Source of the DNA: Hemicordylus capensis
Taxonomy: Eukaryota; Chordata; Lepidosauria; Squamata; Cordylidae
Reading direction: 5' to 3'
Assembly: GCF_027244095.1 (NCBI RefSeq)
Contig: NC_069662.1
Location: forward strand, 11,310,501 to 11,374,500
Length of the DNA: 64,000 nt
The notes below the pieces were generated by a model. It did no database searches. It was given only the letters and a program-made list of their open reading frames with translations, and was not told where the DNA came from. Below are positions 34,401-39,402 of this stretch, one piece after another. Position numbers and translations under genes: made by a program. Position 1 is the first letter of the stretch. Every line of letters starts with the position of its first letter.

Positions 34401-35118
34401 ACTGATTTCTTCCCCCTCTACCAAAGATGCTTCTCACAAAAAGCATCTTTGCCAGTCTTCTGTAGTCTTCCCACCAGTGAATGTAACAGGCTTCTGCAAT
34501 AGTGCTATCATGTTTTTAGTTCTGAGTATTTTCTCCCAGTCTACTGTATGTAGACTTCTAAATGCCGTAGAATGTGACTCTAAACAATAAAGTATGGGTG
34601 CAGACAAGAAATGGCACAGGTGTGTTTTGTCACAGCACACATATGAGTTACTAATGGCACAGTGGGAAAATAACTTGACTAGCAAGCCAGAAGTTGCCGG
34701 TTCGAATCCCCGCTGGTTGTGCGGCAGCAATACAGGAAGATGATGAAAGGCATCATCTCATACTGCGTGGGAGGATGCAATGGTAAACCCCTCCTGTATT
34801 CTACCAAAGACAAGCATGTGGTTGCCAGGAGTCGACACTGACTCGACGGCACACTTTACTTTTACTATTGTGCAGTTCTGGATTCCCTTAAAAAAGCTTT
34901 GCCCTAATTTCATCCGTATTGCTCCTTTTCCAGGTGGCCTGAATGGTTTCAATATTCCTCACGTCACCCCCTGCACCGAGGTAGCAGATTACCTGGAAAT
35001 GTCCCCTAACGAACTCCAGCGCCTGGACCCCAAATCGCTGCCTCCTTATGCCCGCCGTCTGCTCTGCGATGCTTACATGTGCTTCTACAACAGTCCTTCT
35101 CTTGGCCTCTATAAATAA
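12729..35118 (+). CDS. CYLD-like ubiquitin carboxyl-terminal hydrolase (complete, 14 coding exons)
   Basis: Joining 12729-13157, 15408-15737, 16820-16925, 17864-18252, 19238-19406, 21895-22039, 23018-23140, 23658-23749, 24862-24925, 26949-27081, 27502-27610, 30872-30990, 33480-33696 and 34934-35118 gives exactly 870 codons with all phases agreeing and GT-AG at every junction. Predicted domains: CAP-Gly 1 (about 104-180), CAP-Gly 2 (215-287), CAP-Gly 3 (383-458), USP core (506-866) with a B-box zinc module (701-746). The Cys box [16 protein letters not shown] gives nucleophile Cys515; IETSHYVAF gives His784 and WLFFDSMAD gives Asp802. Known CYLD removes Lys63- and Met1-linked ubiquitin and dampens NF-kB signalling; the same chemistry is inferred. 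At 869 residues against 956 for human CYLD, and well diverged from it, this is the paralogue (CYLD-like), not CYLD. The segment between CAP-Gly 2 and 3 is about half as long and holds an acidic run at 359-371. The start has G at -3 and aligns with the CYLD N-terminus. Confidence 0.93.
13522..14192 (+). mobile_element. CR1 LINE 3' fragment in CYLD-like intron
   Basis: Begins in the C-terminal block ([20 protein letters not shown]), continues through [11 protein letters not shown] and [18 protein letters not shown], and ends in the 3' UTR tail GTTCTTACGTTCTTATGTTC. Strongly 5'-truncated, and split between two frames. Confidence 0.9.
14905..15325 (-). repeat. tRNA-derived SINE split by a MITE
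   Basis: On the plus strand: GAACATAGGAAGTTG, CTCAGTATTGTCTACAC, then the MITE at 14,977-15,112, then the SINE resumes with GTCTACATTGACTGGCAGTG. Its 3' part carries blocks of both related SINE families (CTGCATGCAAGCAACTGC, then GGGGAATATCTTAACAGC). Confidence 0.75.
14977..15112. mobile_element. hAT-type MITE (136 bp) with 8-bp TSD
   Basis: TIRs CAGGGGTTCTCAACGTTGGG ... CCCAACGTTGAGAATCCCTG, an almost complete hairpin. The target duplication is GTCTACAC at 14,969-14,976 and GTCTACAT at 15,113-15,120. The TIR resembles the CAG-GGTTCTCAAC ends of known hAT elements. No coding capacity. Confidence 0.9.
15408..15737 (+). CDS. CYLD-like coding exon 2 (aa 144-253)
   Basis: Finishes CAP-Gly 1 with the signature [17 protein letters not shown] and begins CAP-Gly 2 ([17 protein letters not shown]). 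Acceptor TTCCATAG, donor TTG|GTAAGA, phase 0 on both sides. Confidence 0.92.
16081..16285 (+). repeat. tRNA-derived SINE
   Basis: Head GCCAGCGTGGTGTAGTGGTT with B box GAGTTCAAATCCCC, body GGGTTGTTGTGAGGAGAAAC, tail GAGGAAGAGCAGGATAGAAA. Well preserved. Confidence 0.85.
16394..16646 (-). repeat. Sauria SINE
   Basis: BovB-like tail TCTTCGAGTCGGCATGGACT on the left, tRNA-like head with GGGGATTCGAACTGGCAACC on the right. Confidence 0.85.
16820..16925 (+). CDS. CYLD-like coding exon 3 (aa 254-288)
   Basis: Completes CAP-Gly 2 ([18 protein letters not shown]). Acceptor TTTTTCTAG, donor AAAG|GTAAGT; ends with one base of the next codon. Confidence 0.9.
17035..17330 (+). mobile_element. CR1 LINE 3' UTR fragment
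   Basis: TTGGCTGGCTTTAAAAGGGG, GGTGGGCCACTGTGTGAAAC, GGACTAGATGGGCCTTGAGC and the tail AACTTATGTTCTTA. Confidence 0.88.
17864..18252 (+). CDS. CYLD-like coding exon 4 (aa 289-418)
   Basis: Encodes the low-complexity linker (Pro/Ser-rich, then an acidic run at 359-371) and the first half of CAP-Gly 3 ([23 protein letters not shown]). Acceptor TTTCTTTCTAAAG, donor CTG|GTGAGG. Confidence 0.9.
18335..18472. mobile_element. hAT-type MITE (138 bp) with 8-bp TSD
   Basis: CAGGGTTTCTCAACGTGTGG ... CCACACGTTGAGAAACACTG with inverted inner arms. Target duplication CATTAGAA (18,327-18,334) and CATTGGAA (18,473-18,480), one mismatch. Same family as 14,977 and 28,617, here in plain intron sequence 82 bp past the exon 4 donor. 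Confidence 0.9.
19238..19406 (+). CDS. CYLD-like coding exon 5 (aa 419-474)
   Basis: Second half of CAP-Gly 3 ([33 protein letters not shown]). Acceptor TTTCCTAG, donor CTGG|GTATGA. Confidence 0.92.
19439..19687 (-). repeat. tRNA-derived SINE with (ATT)n
   Basis: (ATT)n run at 19,439-19,479, then CCCGCTCTTCCTCCAAGGAG ... GGATTTGAACTCGGGTCTCC ... ACTACACCACGCTGGC. Inverse of the copy at 16,081. It starts only 32 bp after the exon 5 donor. Confidence 0.85.
20301..20592 (+). repeat. tRNA-headed SINE with CR1-like tail
   Basis: GGTGGTCTTGTGGTAGCAAG to GGCAGCTTCCTATGTTCCTA, close to full length. Confidence 0.85.
20805..20945 (+). repeat. unnamed ~200-bp interspersed repeat, copy 2
   Basis: CACATGTACAGTCATTCACA, CAGACACCTGAACACACGTA and CAGCATAACTTCTAAATAGG match the 25.1-kb copy. 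Confidence 0.5.
21140..21432 (-). repeat. tRNA-headed SINE with CR1-like tail
   Basis: Tail side AGGAACATAGGGAGCTGCTA on the left, head side GCTACTACAGGACCAGCTCT on the right. Confidence 0.85.
21479..21701. mobile_element. long-hairpin MITE, ~220 bp
   Basis: Two arms of about 100 bp pair along their length. The ends are exact inverses (CTGGCAAGAGAACATC / GATGTTCTCTTGCCAG) around a loop near 21,582-21,600. No coding capacity and no clear target duplication, so the superfamily is not assigned. It lies 195 bp upstream of exon 6. Confidence 0.8.
21895..22039 (+). CDS. CYLD-like coding exon 6 (Cys box)
   Basis: Carries the catalytic cysteine box [16 protein letters not shown] (Cys515). Acceptor CCCTTCCAG, donor TTCTG|GTAAGG; ends two bases into a codon. 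Confidence 0.93.
22273..22388 (-). repeat. Sauria SINE 3' part
   Basis: TGCCCTCGAGTCAGTGTCGA, CCTGGCGACCACAGAGTC, GGTTTACCATTGCCTTCC; the tRNA head is missing. Confidence 0.8.
23018..23140 (+). CDS. CYLD-like coding exon 7
   Basis: USP core: [12 protein letters not shown] and [12 protein letters not shown], both near-identical in type to CYLD. Acceptor CTTTCAG, donor CGCAA|GTGAGT. Confidence 0.92.
23272..23500 (-). repeat. dispersed monomer of the ~145-bp satellite family
   Basis: The block AAACGTTCATGCATCTGCCA, CTTGAATTGGGGTGGATGAC is the inverse of the array unit at 55.6 kb. The left flank (AACTAATCTGCCTACTTACC, GATTACCATCTT) is shared with the copy at 38.13 kb, so the element has a defined edge. 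Confidence 0.65.
23658..23749 (+). CDS. CYLD-like coding exon 8
   Basis: [17 protein letters not shown] and SGFTSEEK. The acceptor follows a G-run (GGGGGGGACAG); the donor is GTTGGT, the weakest in the gene, but the phase and the conserved next residues (DPEEFL) support it. Confidence 0.88.
23880..23960 (-). repeat. SINE/LINE tail fragment
   Basis: TATACCCCGCCCTTCCAGTA resembles the inverse of the L2-like GGAAGGGCGGTATA tail. Short and diverged. Confidence 0.4.
24862..24925 (+). CDS. CYLD-like coding exon 9
   Basis: Encodes [19 protein letters not shown]; only 64 bases. Acceptor CTCTTCACAG, donor TTCG|GTGAGT. Confidence 0.92.
25085..25320 (+). repeat. unnamed ~240-bp interspersed repeat, copy 3 (longest)
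   Basis: CCCATTCACACGCGATGTTC at the left, CAGTCATTCATAAAAGCTC in the middle, CACTCGTACAGCATAATGTC at the right. This copy best defines the family limits. Confidence 0.55.
25345..25585. mobile_element. non-autonomous hAT, TIR like the 9.9-kb element
   Basis: Ends TAGAGATGCACC and ATGCACATCCCTA match the terminal sequence of the large hAT at 41,961-51,829 with one substitution. Sub-terminal GGTGCAGCCTGCCGAATCA and its near inverse follow. No coding; a target duplication is not apparent. Confidence 0.65.
26311..26495. repeat. diverged MITE (TACCATATTTATTTG family)
   Basis: ACCATATTTATTTGATTTCA, GGTTGTCTTAAATTCAGAG and TTTAACCTCTATG are shared in order with the split copy at 30.2-30.75 kb. Unclassified. 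Confidence 0.5.
26612..26790. repeat. nested palindromic MITEs
   Basis: Two hairpin halves (GGCAACTTTGGCTGTTGAAC; GGCAACCTTGTCACTCCAGG) with AGCACTAGATCA at the first junction mirrored as TGATCTAGTGCT at the far end. Confidence 0.5.
26949..27081 (+). CDS. CYLD-like coding exon 10 (aa 616-660)
   Basis: [15 protein letters not shown] and [12 protein letters not shown]. The acceptor is CCACCAAG after a C/T-rich tract; donor GAG|GTGAGA. Confidence 0.9.
27502..27610 (+). CDS. CYLD-like coding exon 11 (aa 661-696)
   Basis: [19 protein letters not shown] and [11 protein letters not shown]. Acceptor CCCTGGCAG, donor GACA|GTAAGG. Confidence 0.93.
27650..27850 (+). repeat. tRNA-derived SINE
   Basis: Degenerate tRNA head (CAACTTGGTTATAGAGTGCA, then TTTATTTCCCTGGCATCC) and tail ACCAATGGTATGACTCAATA. 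Begins about 40 bp after the exon 11 donor. Confidence 0.65.
28050..28232 (+). repeat. L2 LINE 3' end
   Basis: GGAGAGCCTTAAAGGCCCAT (end of ORF), then TGTAAACAGCCCTGAGCCAC and GGAAGGGCAATATAAAATC. Confidence 0.7.
28617..28752. mobile_element. hAT-type MITE (136 bp) with 8-bp TSD
   Basis: CAGGGATTCTCAACATTGGG ... CCCAACGCTGAGAATCCCTG. Target duplication GTCTACAC (28,609-28,616) / GTCGACAC (28,753-28,760). Same length and same site within the SINE as the copy at 14,977. Confidence 0.9.
28820..29271. mobile_element. non-autonomous hAT (452 bp), TIR like the 9.9-kb element
   Basis: TAGGGATGTGCACGAACC ... GGTTCGGGCACATCCCT. Target copies TCTTGGAG (28,812-28,819) and TCTTGAGA (29,272-29,279) agree except for a one-base slip. 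The centre is an imperfect palindrome around GTGTGCTGACACC-like blocks. No coding. Confidence 0.82.
29312..29613 (+). repeat. tRNA-headed SINE with CR1-like tail (inserted)
   Basis: GCTGGTCTTGTGGTAGCAAG to GGCAGCTTCCTATGTTCCTA. The short flanking repeat AACCT, from the host SINE, appears on both sides. Confidence 0.82.
29785..29985 (+). repeat. unnamed ~200-bp interspersed repeat, copy 4
   Basis: TTATCCACACATGAAATTCA, CACTTCCTATCTACTACTGT, CAGACACCTCAATACATGCA match copies 2 and 3. Confidence 0.5.
30195..30749. repeat. diverged MITE split by a SINE
   Basis: Left half TACTGTATTCACCTGAATCC; right half from 30,621 (GAGGGTTGTCTTAAATTCAG ... GTGTATTTGGGTAAATACAG). Together they match the order of the element at 26,311. 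Confidence 0.5.
30243..30620 (-). repeat. tRNA-headed SINE carrying an L2-tail insertion
   Basis: TACTGAGTCAGACCATTGGT is followed by a duplicated TCAGACCATTGGTCCAT, an L2-like tail (TGTAAACCGCCCTGAGCC, GGAAGGGCGGTATAAAAG) at 30,311-30,372, then the SINE continues to CATGCGTGCTAGCACC. Confidence 0.75.
30872..30990 (+). CDS. CYLD-like coding exon 12 (B-box zinc module)
   Basis: [18 protein letters not shown] and [10 protein letters not shown] supply six Cys ligands (701, 704, 712, 715, 730, 733); the His ligands follow in the next exon. In CYLD this module sits inside the USP fold and helps localisation. Confidence 0.92.
31403..31940 (+). mobile_element. L2 LINE 3' end inserted in a hairpin MITE
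   Basis: The frame encodes [55 protein letters not shown] and [10 protein letters not shown]-stop, the very C-terminus of L2 ORF2. A 3' UTR with GGGCGGTATAGAAATGTA and (AAAT)n follows. Hairpin MITE halves sit on both sides (31,370-31,402 and 31,941-32,018). Confidence 0.85.
32040..32225. mobile_element. hAT-derived fragment, right TIR kept
   Basis: CGAAACATTTCAAGTTTG and CAAAATGTTTCGAGCATTTT are inner inverted blocks. The right end TTTCGTGCACATCCCTA matches the large hAT terminus. The left end is lost or too diverged. Confidence 0.55.
32316..32609 (+). repeat. Sauria SINE with duplicated B-box segment
   Basis: The block GGTTGCTGGTTCGAATC occurs twice (about 32,360 and 32,400), then GGCATCATCTCAGACTGTGT and a BovB-like tail. 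Confidence 0.82.
32610..33110. other. CYLD-like intron 13, no repeat recognised
   Basis: Coordinates count the 5' UTR intron as intron 1. Unique-looking intron sequence with no element I can name. Confidence 0.45.
33112..33215 (-). repeat. tRNA-derived SINE tail fragment
   Basis: TCCCGCTCTTCCTTCAAGGA, TCACAACAACCCTGTGAAGT; same family as 19,480. Confidence 0.7.
33480..33696 (+). CDS. CYLD-like coding exon 13 (His/Asp box)
   Basis: Zinc histidines ([10 protein letters not shown]), then [18 protein letters not shown] with catalytic His784 and [12 protein letters not shown] with Asp802. Acceptor CTCCACAG, donor GAGG|GTAAGC. Confidence 0.93.
33957..34214 (+). repeat. Sauria SINE
   Basis: GCCACCAAATGGCACAGTGG head, GGCATCATCTCAGACTGCAT body, BovB-like tail GATCACCAGGAGTCGACAG. 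Confidence 0.85.
34649..34867 (+). repeat. Sauria SINE
   Basis: B box GCCGGTTCGAATCCCCGC, body GGCATCATCTCATACTGCGT, tail GAGTCGACACTGACTCGACG. It ends 66 bp before the last coding exon. Confidence 0.87.
34934..35118 (+). CDS. CYLD-like coding exon 14 (C-terminus and stop)
   Basis: [29 protein letters not shown] and the final LYK-stop, the same C-terminal tripeptide as CYLD. Acceptor CTTTTCCAG. Confidence 0.93.
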
Positions 35119-36150
35119 GTTCCTGGCTGGGAAATTCGACATTCCCAGGAGAAGAAACAAGAATCGTCGGACTTCTTACCAAGAGGGACCACAAACACTG
35201 TGCCTGCTGTGGACACGTCTGGTGATGATGTGGGTCTTCAGCAGCAGTAGCAGCCTGGATATATGGCAGCAACCCAACCCAGTGGACTATCTGGAGACCC
35301 GGACTACAGTTACACTGTCCACTTCCCGCTTCTAGTGGAAGCAGCTGTGTAGTCGCCTCTGATTGGCTTGCAAGAATCGGGCCCAGATTGGTTAGTTCTG
35401 CAGCCTGGTTAGTTTGGATGCCTCTGTACATGGTGCCTAAAGGAGCTTTGCGTTGAGGGTGGCTCAAGTGCTTGCAGTGCCCGAGGGGAGGCATCAAATA
35501 TAGCTTTGCCCCACAAGCCTGGTGTGGGCCAGCCACCTTTCAAAACTGGCCCTGGCAAATTTGAAAGCGGCGTGAGGGGTAGGGAGGAGGGAGGGTTGCC
35601 AGCAGCCCCCTTTTCTCCCTTTGTGCTTCTTGCAAGCTTTGCCAGGAATGTGAGGTAAGTCACTCCCTGCAAAGCTTGGAGGGACCAGATTGGTGCCAAA
35701 GAGCTGGCAGCAGCGGGGCTGGGGGAATCTTATTGCCCTGCTGGCACCCTAGTAATCTGCGGCCCTCGGTGACTGCTTTGCCATGCCGCATGAAAGGGCC
35801 GCCCCTGCATCTGTCTGGAAGGCTTTCCCACCCATGCTTTGTATCCCAGATATATGTAGGTTGGTAGTGACTACTTATTACTGACAGGGACAGCACTCAC
35901 CAATGTTCTACCTTTCTCCATGTTCCAGAAATGTTCCATGTTTCTCCATGTTTCGCCTGTTCCCAGATCGAGGGTCACTGACAGAGTCCTTTCCACCTCT
36001 TCCATGTTACTGAAAGGTGGTCTTTACCTGCTGTACATTTGTATTTGTTGATTATAGAAGGGTCTATCCTGCATTGGCTTCCGCAGATTGGTGTGGTGTT
36101 AAACCAGCCACAGTAATTTCTTTACAGAAATAAATAAGAAATATTTTCAC
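35119..36150 (+). other. 3' UTR of the CYLD-like gene
   Basis: About 1 kb without a recognisable repeat, between the stop codon and a poly(A) signal AATAAA at 36,129-36,134. The end is inferred from that signal. Confidence 0.55.
36129..36134 (+). terminator. poly(A) signal AATAAA
   Basis: First canonical hexamer after the stop codon, just before an L2-tailed SINE and the convergent olfactory receptor. Confidence 0.55.
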
Positions 36151-36154
36151 AGTA

Positions 36155-36410
36155 GATTTGTTGTTGTTGTTGTTACTATGCATATAGTGCTTTTCCAACA
36201 AAGTTCTCAAAGCTGTTTACATAGGGTGGGGGAAGAATATTAAGGTTCCCTGTCCCCAAAGGGCTCAGAGTCTAAAAAGACACACAAAGTAGACACCAGC
36301 AACAGGAATGGAAAGGATGCTGTGCTGTGGTTGAAAATGGCCAGTTGCTCTCCCCCCTGCTAAATAGAAGAGAATCGCCACTTTGAAAAGATGCCTCTTT
36401 GCCCATGGCA
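36155..36410 (-). repeat. L2-tailed SINE
   Basis: TCCCTGTCCCCAAAGGGCTC, GTAGACACCAGCAACAGG, CCAGTTGCTCTCCCCCCTGC on the plus strand; the (GTT)n run is its tail side. Confidence 0.8.
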
Positions 36411-36991
36411 AAGGAATTATATTCACCTTTCCCGCTTCCAAAGCATTCTTCTCCCCACAGCCAGCACAAAATAACATGTCGAAAGTGGGCCCTGAAGTAT
36501 TCGTGCATGACGATGTAAATGGATGAACATGAGTACAAAATACTAGGGCACTGCCTCATCACCCCCATCCTCTGTATTGCTATCTGGCTAGTAAATCTAG
36601 CCAAACCTTGTTGTGCTAGTTTGTTTTATGTAGGGGAGCATTCAGAAACCCGATTTCTCCACCTGCTGCTAGAAGTGGGCCAGTCCATTCTACCATGGCG
36701 AAATTTCACCATGTCAGTCTGTTTAAGCGAAGGTTCGGTTTCATCTGCTGTCTGTTCAGGTGTGTTTATCGTGGGACAGGTTCAAGGGTGGGCTTGGGGT
36801 TTTTTTGCCCCCTTAGGTTTTTCTTCTTCAGATGTTTGTGAAACCAGCGTATCTGTGGGTGACCCCAAGTCTGTCGGTGCTCCAGTTAAGTGTCCATAAG
36901 GATCGTAACATTTCTAGCTCTTTTGAAAAGATAAGATCGGAGGCCCCTAAACAACATGTGGGCCAGTTAAGGAAGACATTAAGAATCCACT

Positions 36992-37939
36992 TCATCGCTC
37001 TAGGCCCAACCTTGGCCACAGCTTGGCCACTGCCCCATGGACATCCTTGTTCCGCAGGGTGTAAATAATAGGGTTGAGCAGGGGGGTGACCACAATGTAA
37101 AAGACGGCTGTATGTTTGTCCCTATCAGAGTTGGTGCTGGACTGAGGTCCCATGTATGTAAAGATGCCAGCACCATAGAATAATGTCACTACTGCTAGAT
37201 GGGAGGCACAGGTGGAGAAGGCCTTGCGCCCTCTGGCAGTTGAGCGTATTTGTAAGACAGAATGAAGAATGAGCCCATAAGAGGTCAGGATAACAGAAAG
37301 GGGGCCCACCAGGATCAGCGTGGATGCCACAAAAATGATGGGCTCTGCAAAATAAGTGCTAGCACACGTGTGTTTAAGCACCACGGGCAGCTCACACAAG
37401 AAGTGGTTGATGTGGTTGCTCCCACAGAATGGAAGGGAAAGGGTGCAGGTCACATTGATCGTGGCAATGAGGAAGCCCCCTGCCCAGGAAAAGGAGGCAA
37501 GCTGCCATTGGCGCCCCCTGCCCATGGCTATGGCGTATACCAGGGGGTTGCAGATGGCCAAGCAGCGGTCGTATGCCATGGCACCTAGCAGAACACATTC
37601 TGTACACCCCAGGGCCAAGGCAATGTACATCTGGACCATGCACTGGGTGAAAGAGATTGTTCCATTTCCAGCCAATAGGTGAGACATCATCTGGGGCAAG
37701 GTGGTGGTGACGTAACAAATCTCCAGGCCTGAGAGATGAGTCAAGAAGAAGTACATGGGGGTGTGGAGACGAGAGTCGGCTCTCACTAGCAGGATGATGG
37801 TAAGGTTCCCCACAACGGTGCGCACATAGATGGTGAGGATGACCACAAAGAGCACCATCTGTGTCTTCCAGGAGTTGCTGAGTCCCACCAAGATGAACTG
37901 CATGACAGAGGTGTGGTTCTCAGCCCCCATCCTGGCCAT
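36992..37939 (-). CDS. olfactory receptor, class II, intact
   Basis: A 315-residue rhodopsin-family GPCR of typical OR length. Features: N-glycosylation site NHTS at 8; GN at 44-45 in TM1; LHTPMYFFL at 59-67; TM3 Cys100; MAYDRCLAIC at 121-130; extracellular-loop cysteines 172, 182 and 192; KAFSTCASHLAVV at 239-251; PLLNPIIYTLRNK at 286-298. Known ORs sit in olfactory sensory cilia and couple to G-alpha-olf. The DRY tyrosine is Cys here (DRC at 124-126), which is unusual but not disabling by itself. A splice acceptor (TTTTCTCCACAG) lies 3-4 bases before the first ATG, the usual single-coding-exon OR layout with upstream non-coding exons; a second Met at codon 4 could be the true start. It aligns without gaps with the receptor at 58,114-59,067. 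Ligand unknown. Confidence 0.93.
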   Translation of the reverse strand: MARMGAENHTSVMQFILVGLSNSWKTQMVLFVVILTIYVRTVVGNLTIILLVRADSRLHTPMYFFLTHLSGLEICYVTTTLPQMMSHLLAGNGTISFTQCMVQMYIALALGCTECVLLGAMAYDRCLAICNPLVYAIAMGRGRQWQLASFSWAGGFLIATINVTCTLSLPFCGSNHINHFLCELPVVLKHTCASTYFAEPIIFVASTLILVGPLSVILTSYGLILHSVLQIRSTARGRKAFSTCASHLAVVTLFYGAGIFTYMGPQSSTNSDRDKHTAVFYIVVTPLLNPIIYTLRNKDVHGAVAKLWPRLGLER

Positions 37940-37994
37940 CTACCTGTGGAGAAAAGGTAACAGTGACAGGCAGTGATATTCTCTGGGGAATCCT

Positions 37995-38142
37995 AGGAAC
38001 ATAAGAAGTTGCCTTCTACCGAGTCAGCCCATTGGTCCATCTAGTTCACTATTGTCCACACTGATTGCCCGCAGCACTCCAAGGTTTCAGGCAGGGTTGA
38101 ACCTGGGGCCTTCTGCATGGCTCCATCCCCAATCCTAAAGCA
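37995..38142 (-). repeat. tRNA-derived SINE fragment
   Basis: GGAACATAAGAAGTTGCCTT, TCCAAGGTTTCAGGCAGG, then CCTTCTGCATGGCTCCATCC. It sits 50 bp 5' of the receptor acceptor. Confidence 0.7.
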
Positions 38143-38620
38143 AGGAGAACTAATCTGCCTAGTTTCCTTTCACTAACATTTTAATTGATCATTACCATCT
38201 TCCAAATCATGTCCTTTTTGTTATAAGACACCCAATGCAACATATAGAGTACAGCAAAACAGTCGTTGCTGGAGCCTAATCGGTAAGGAAAAGGTTCACC
38301 ACACATAGGTGGAGGATAGAAATGGGATAATGATATTATTACAAAACACCATTGAATTGTCCCCACGTGGCACTACAATTGTACTAAATTTGATCCAACT
38401 TGCTCCAGACATTTCAAAGTTGTTAGTGGGGGACACACACAGCCACCAACTTGAAAAGAGGTTCTAGAATTCATTTATGGGGTATCAAGTTTTAATATCC
38501 TCTCTAATCTTAATTTGCACCAATTGGTGCAAATCGGCTTGGCAGTTCACAACTTAGGCCACCTTCCCCTCAAAAGTTCATGTGTCTGCCATCTTGAATT
38601 GGGGTGGACTTACATGGTTA
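38143..38620 (-). repeat. dispersed copy of the ~145-bp satellite family
   Basis: Flank AACTAATCTGCCTAGTTTCC and GATCATTACCATCTT match 23.28 kb; AAAAGTTCATGTGTCTGCCA and CTTGAATTGGGGTGGAC (about 38,570-38,610) match the inverse of the array unit. The middle holds unrelated or diverged sequence. Confidence 0.6.
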
Positions 38621-38888
38621 CAGAGTTTCTACTCGGCCTCCTCCTGATAGGGAACTGTGAACCGGCTCATCCTTGAACTGATCCAGCCCGGTTTGGCTTG
38701 ACCCTCCGCCAGTTTGGGGCCAGTTCAGGGGTTCTAATGTAGGGGGGGGATTGAAACACTCACTGCCTCGGAGGGGAGGCTGTTGCGAGTGGGTCTCCGA
38801 CGGTTCCCCCTTCCCTTCCCGGCCTCCACTCAGTCACAAATGGCCCATTCCAGGCCTCTCTGCACTCAGCTGACATCCAGAATAATAC

Positions 38889-38990
38889 TGTAGGATGCTG
38901 CCTTATGCAGAGTCAGACCATTGGTCCATCTTAGCTCAGTATTGTCTACATCAGTATTCTCCCTATAAGGCTCCAGAGCAGTGGCAGCTC
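38889..38990 (-). repeat. SINE fragment
   Basis: AGGATGCTGCCTTATGCAGA, GTCAGACCATTGGTCCATC, CAGTATTGTCTACATCAG. Confidence 0.65.
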
Positions 38991-39066
38991 CCTTCAAAAC
39001 ATTTCCCCCCAAGTTTTTGTATTTTATTGTAACTGACTTTTCTTTTAATGTGCTTTTCATTGTATG

Positions 39067-39402
39067 AGCCACCTAATGGTGCAGCGGCGAAGCAACCTAC
39101 GTAGAGAGAAGAAGGCTGTTGGTTTGAATCCCTGCTGGTGTGTTTCCCAGACTATGAGAAACTCCCATAGCAAGCAGCAGCGATATAGGAAGATGCTGAA
39201 AAGCATCATCTCATACTGTGCGGGAGGAGGCAATGGTAAATTTAATTTCTTTATTTCTTTATTAGAATCATTTAATATAGCGCTCACTCCGAAGACTCTG
39301 GGCGGTGCAGGAGGTAAACCCCTCCTGTATTCTACCAAAGACAACCACAGGGCTCTGTGGTCACCAGGAGTCAACACCGACTCGACGGCACAATCTTTCC
39401 TT
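39067..39402 (+). repeat. Sauria SINE with a ~72-bp insertion
   Basis: GCCACCTAATGGTGCAGCGG head; the body is interrupted after GGAGGCAATGGTAAA by a T/A-rich insert ending GACTCTGGGCGGTGCAGG (39,241-39,312, L2-tail-like), then GGTAAACCCCTCCTGTATTC and a BovB-like tail. Confidence 0.82.
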
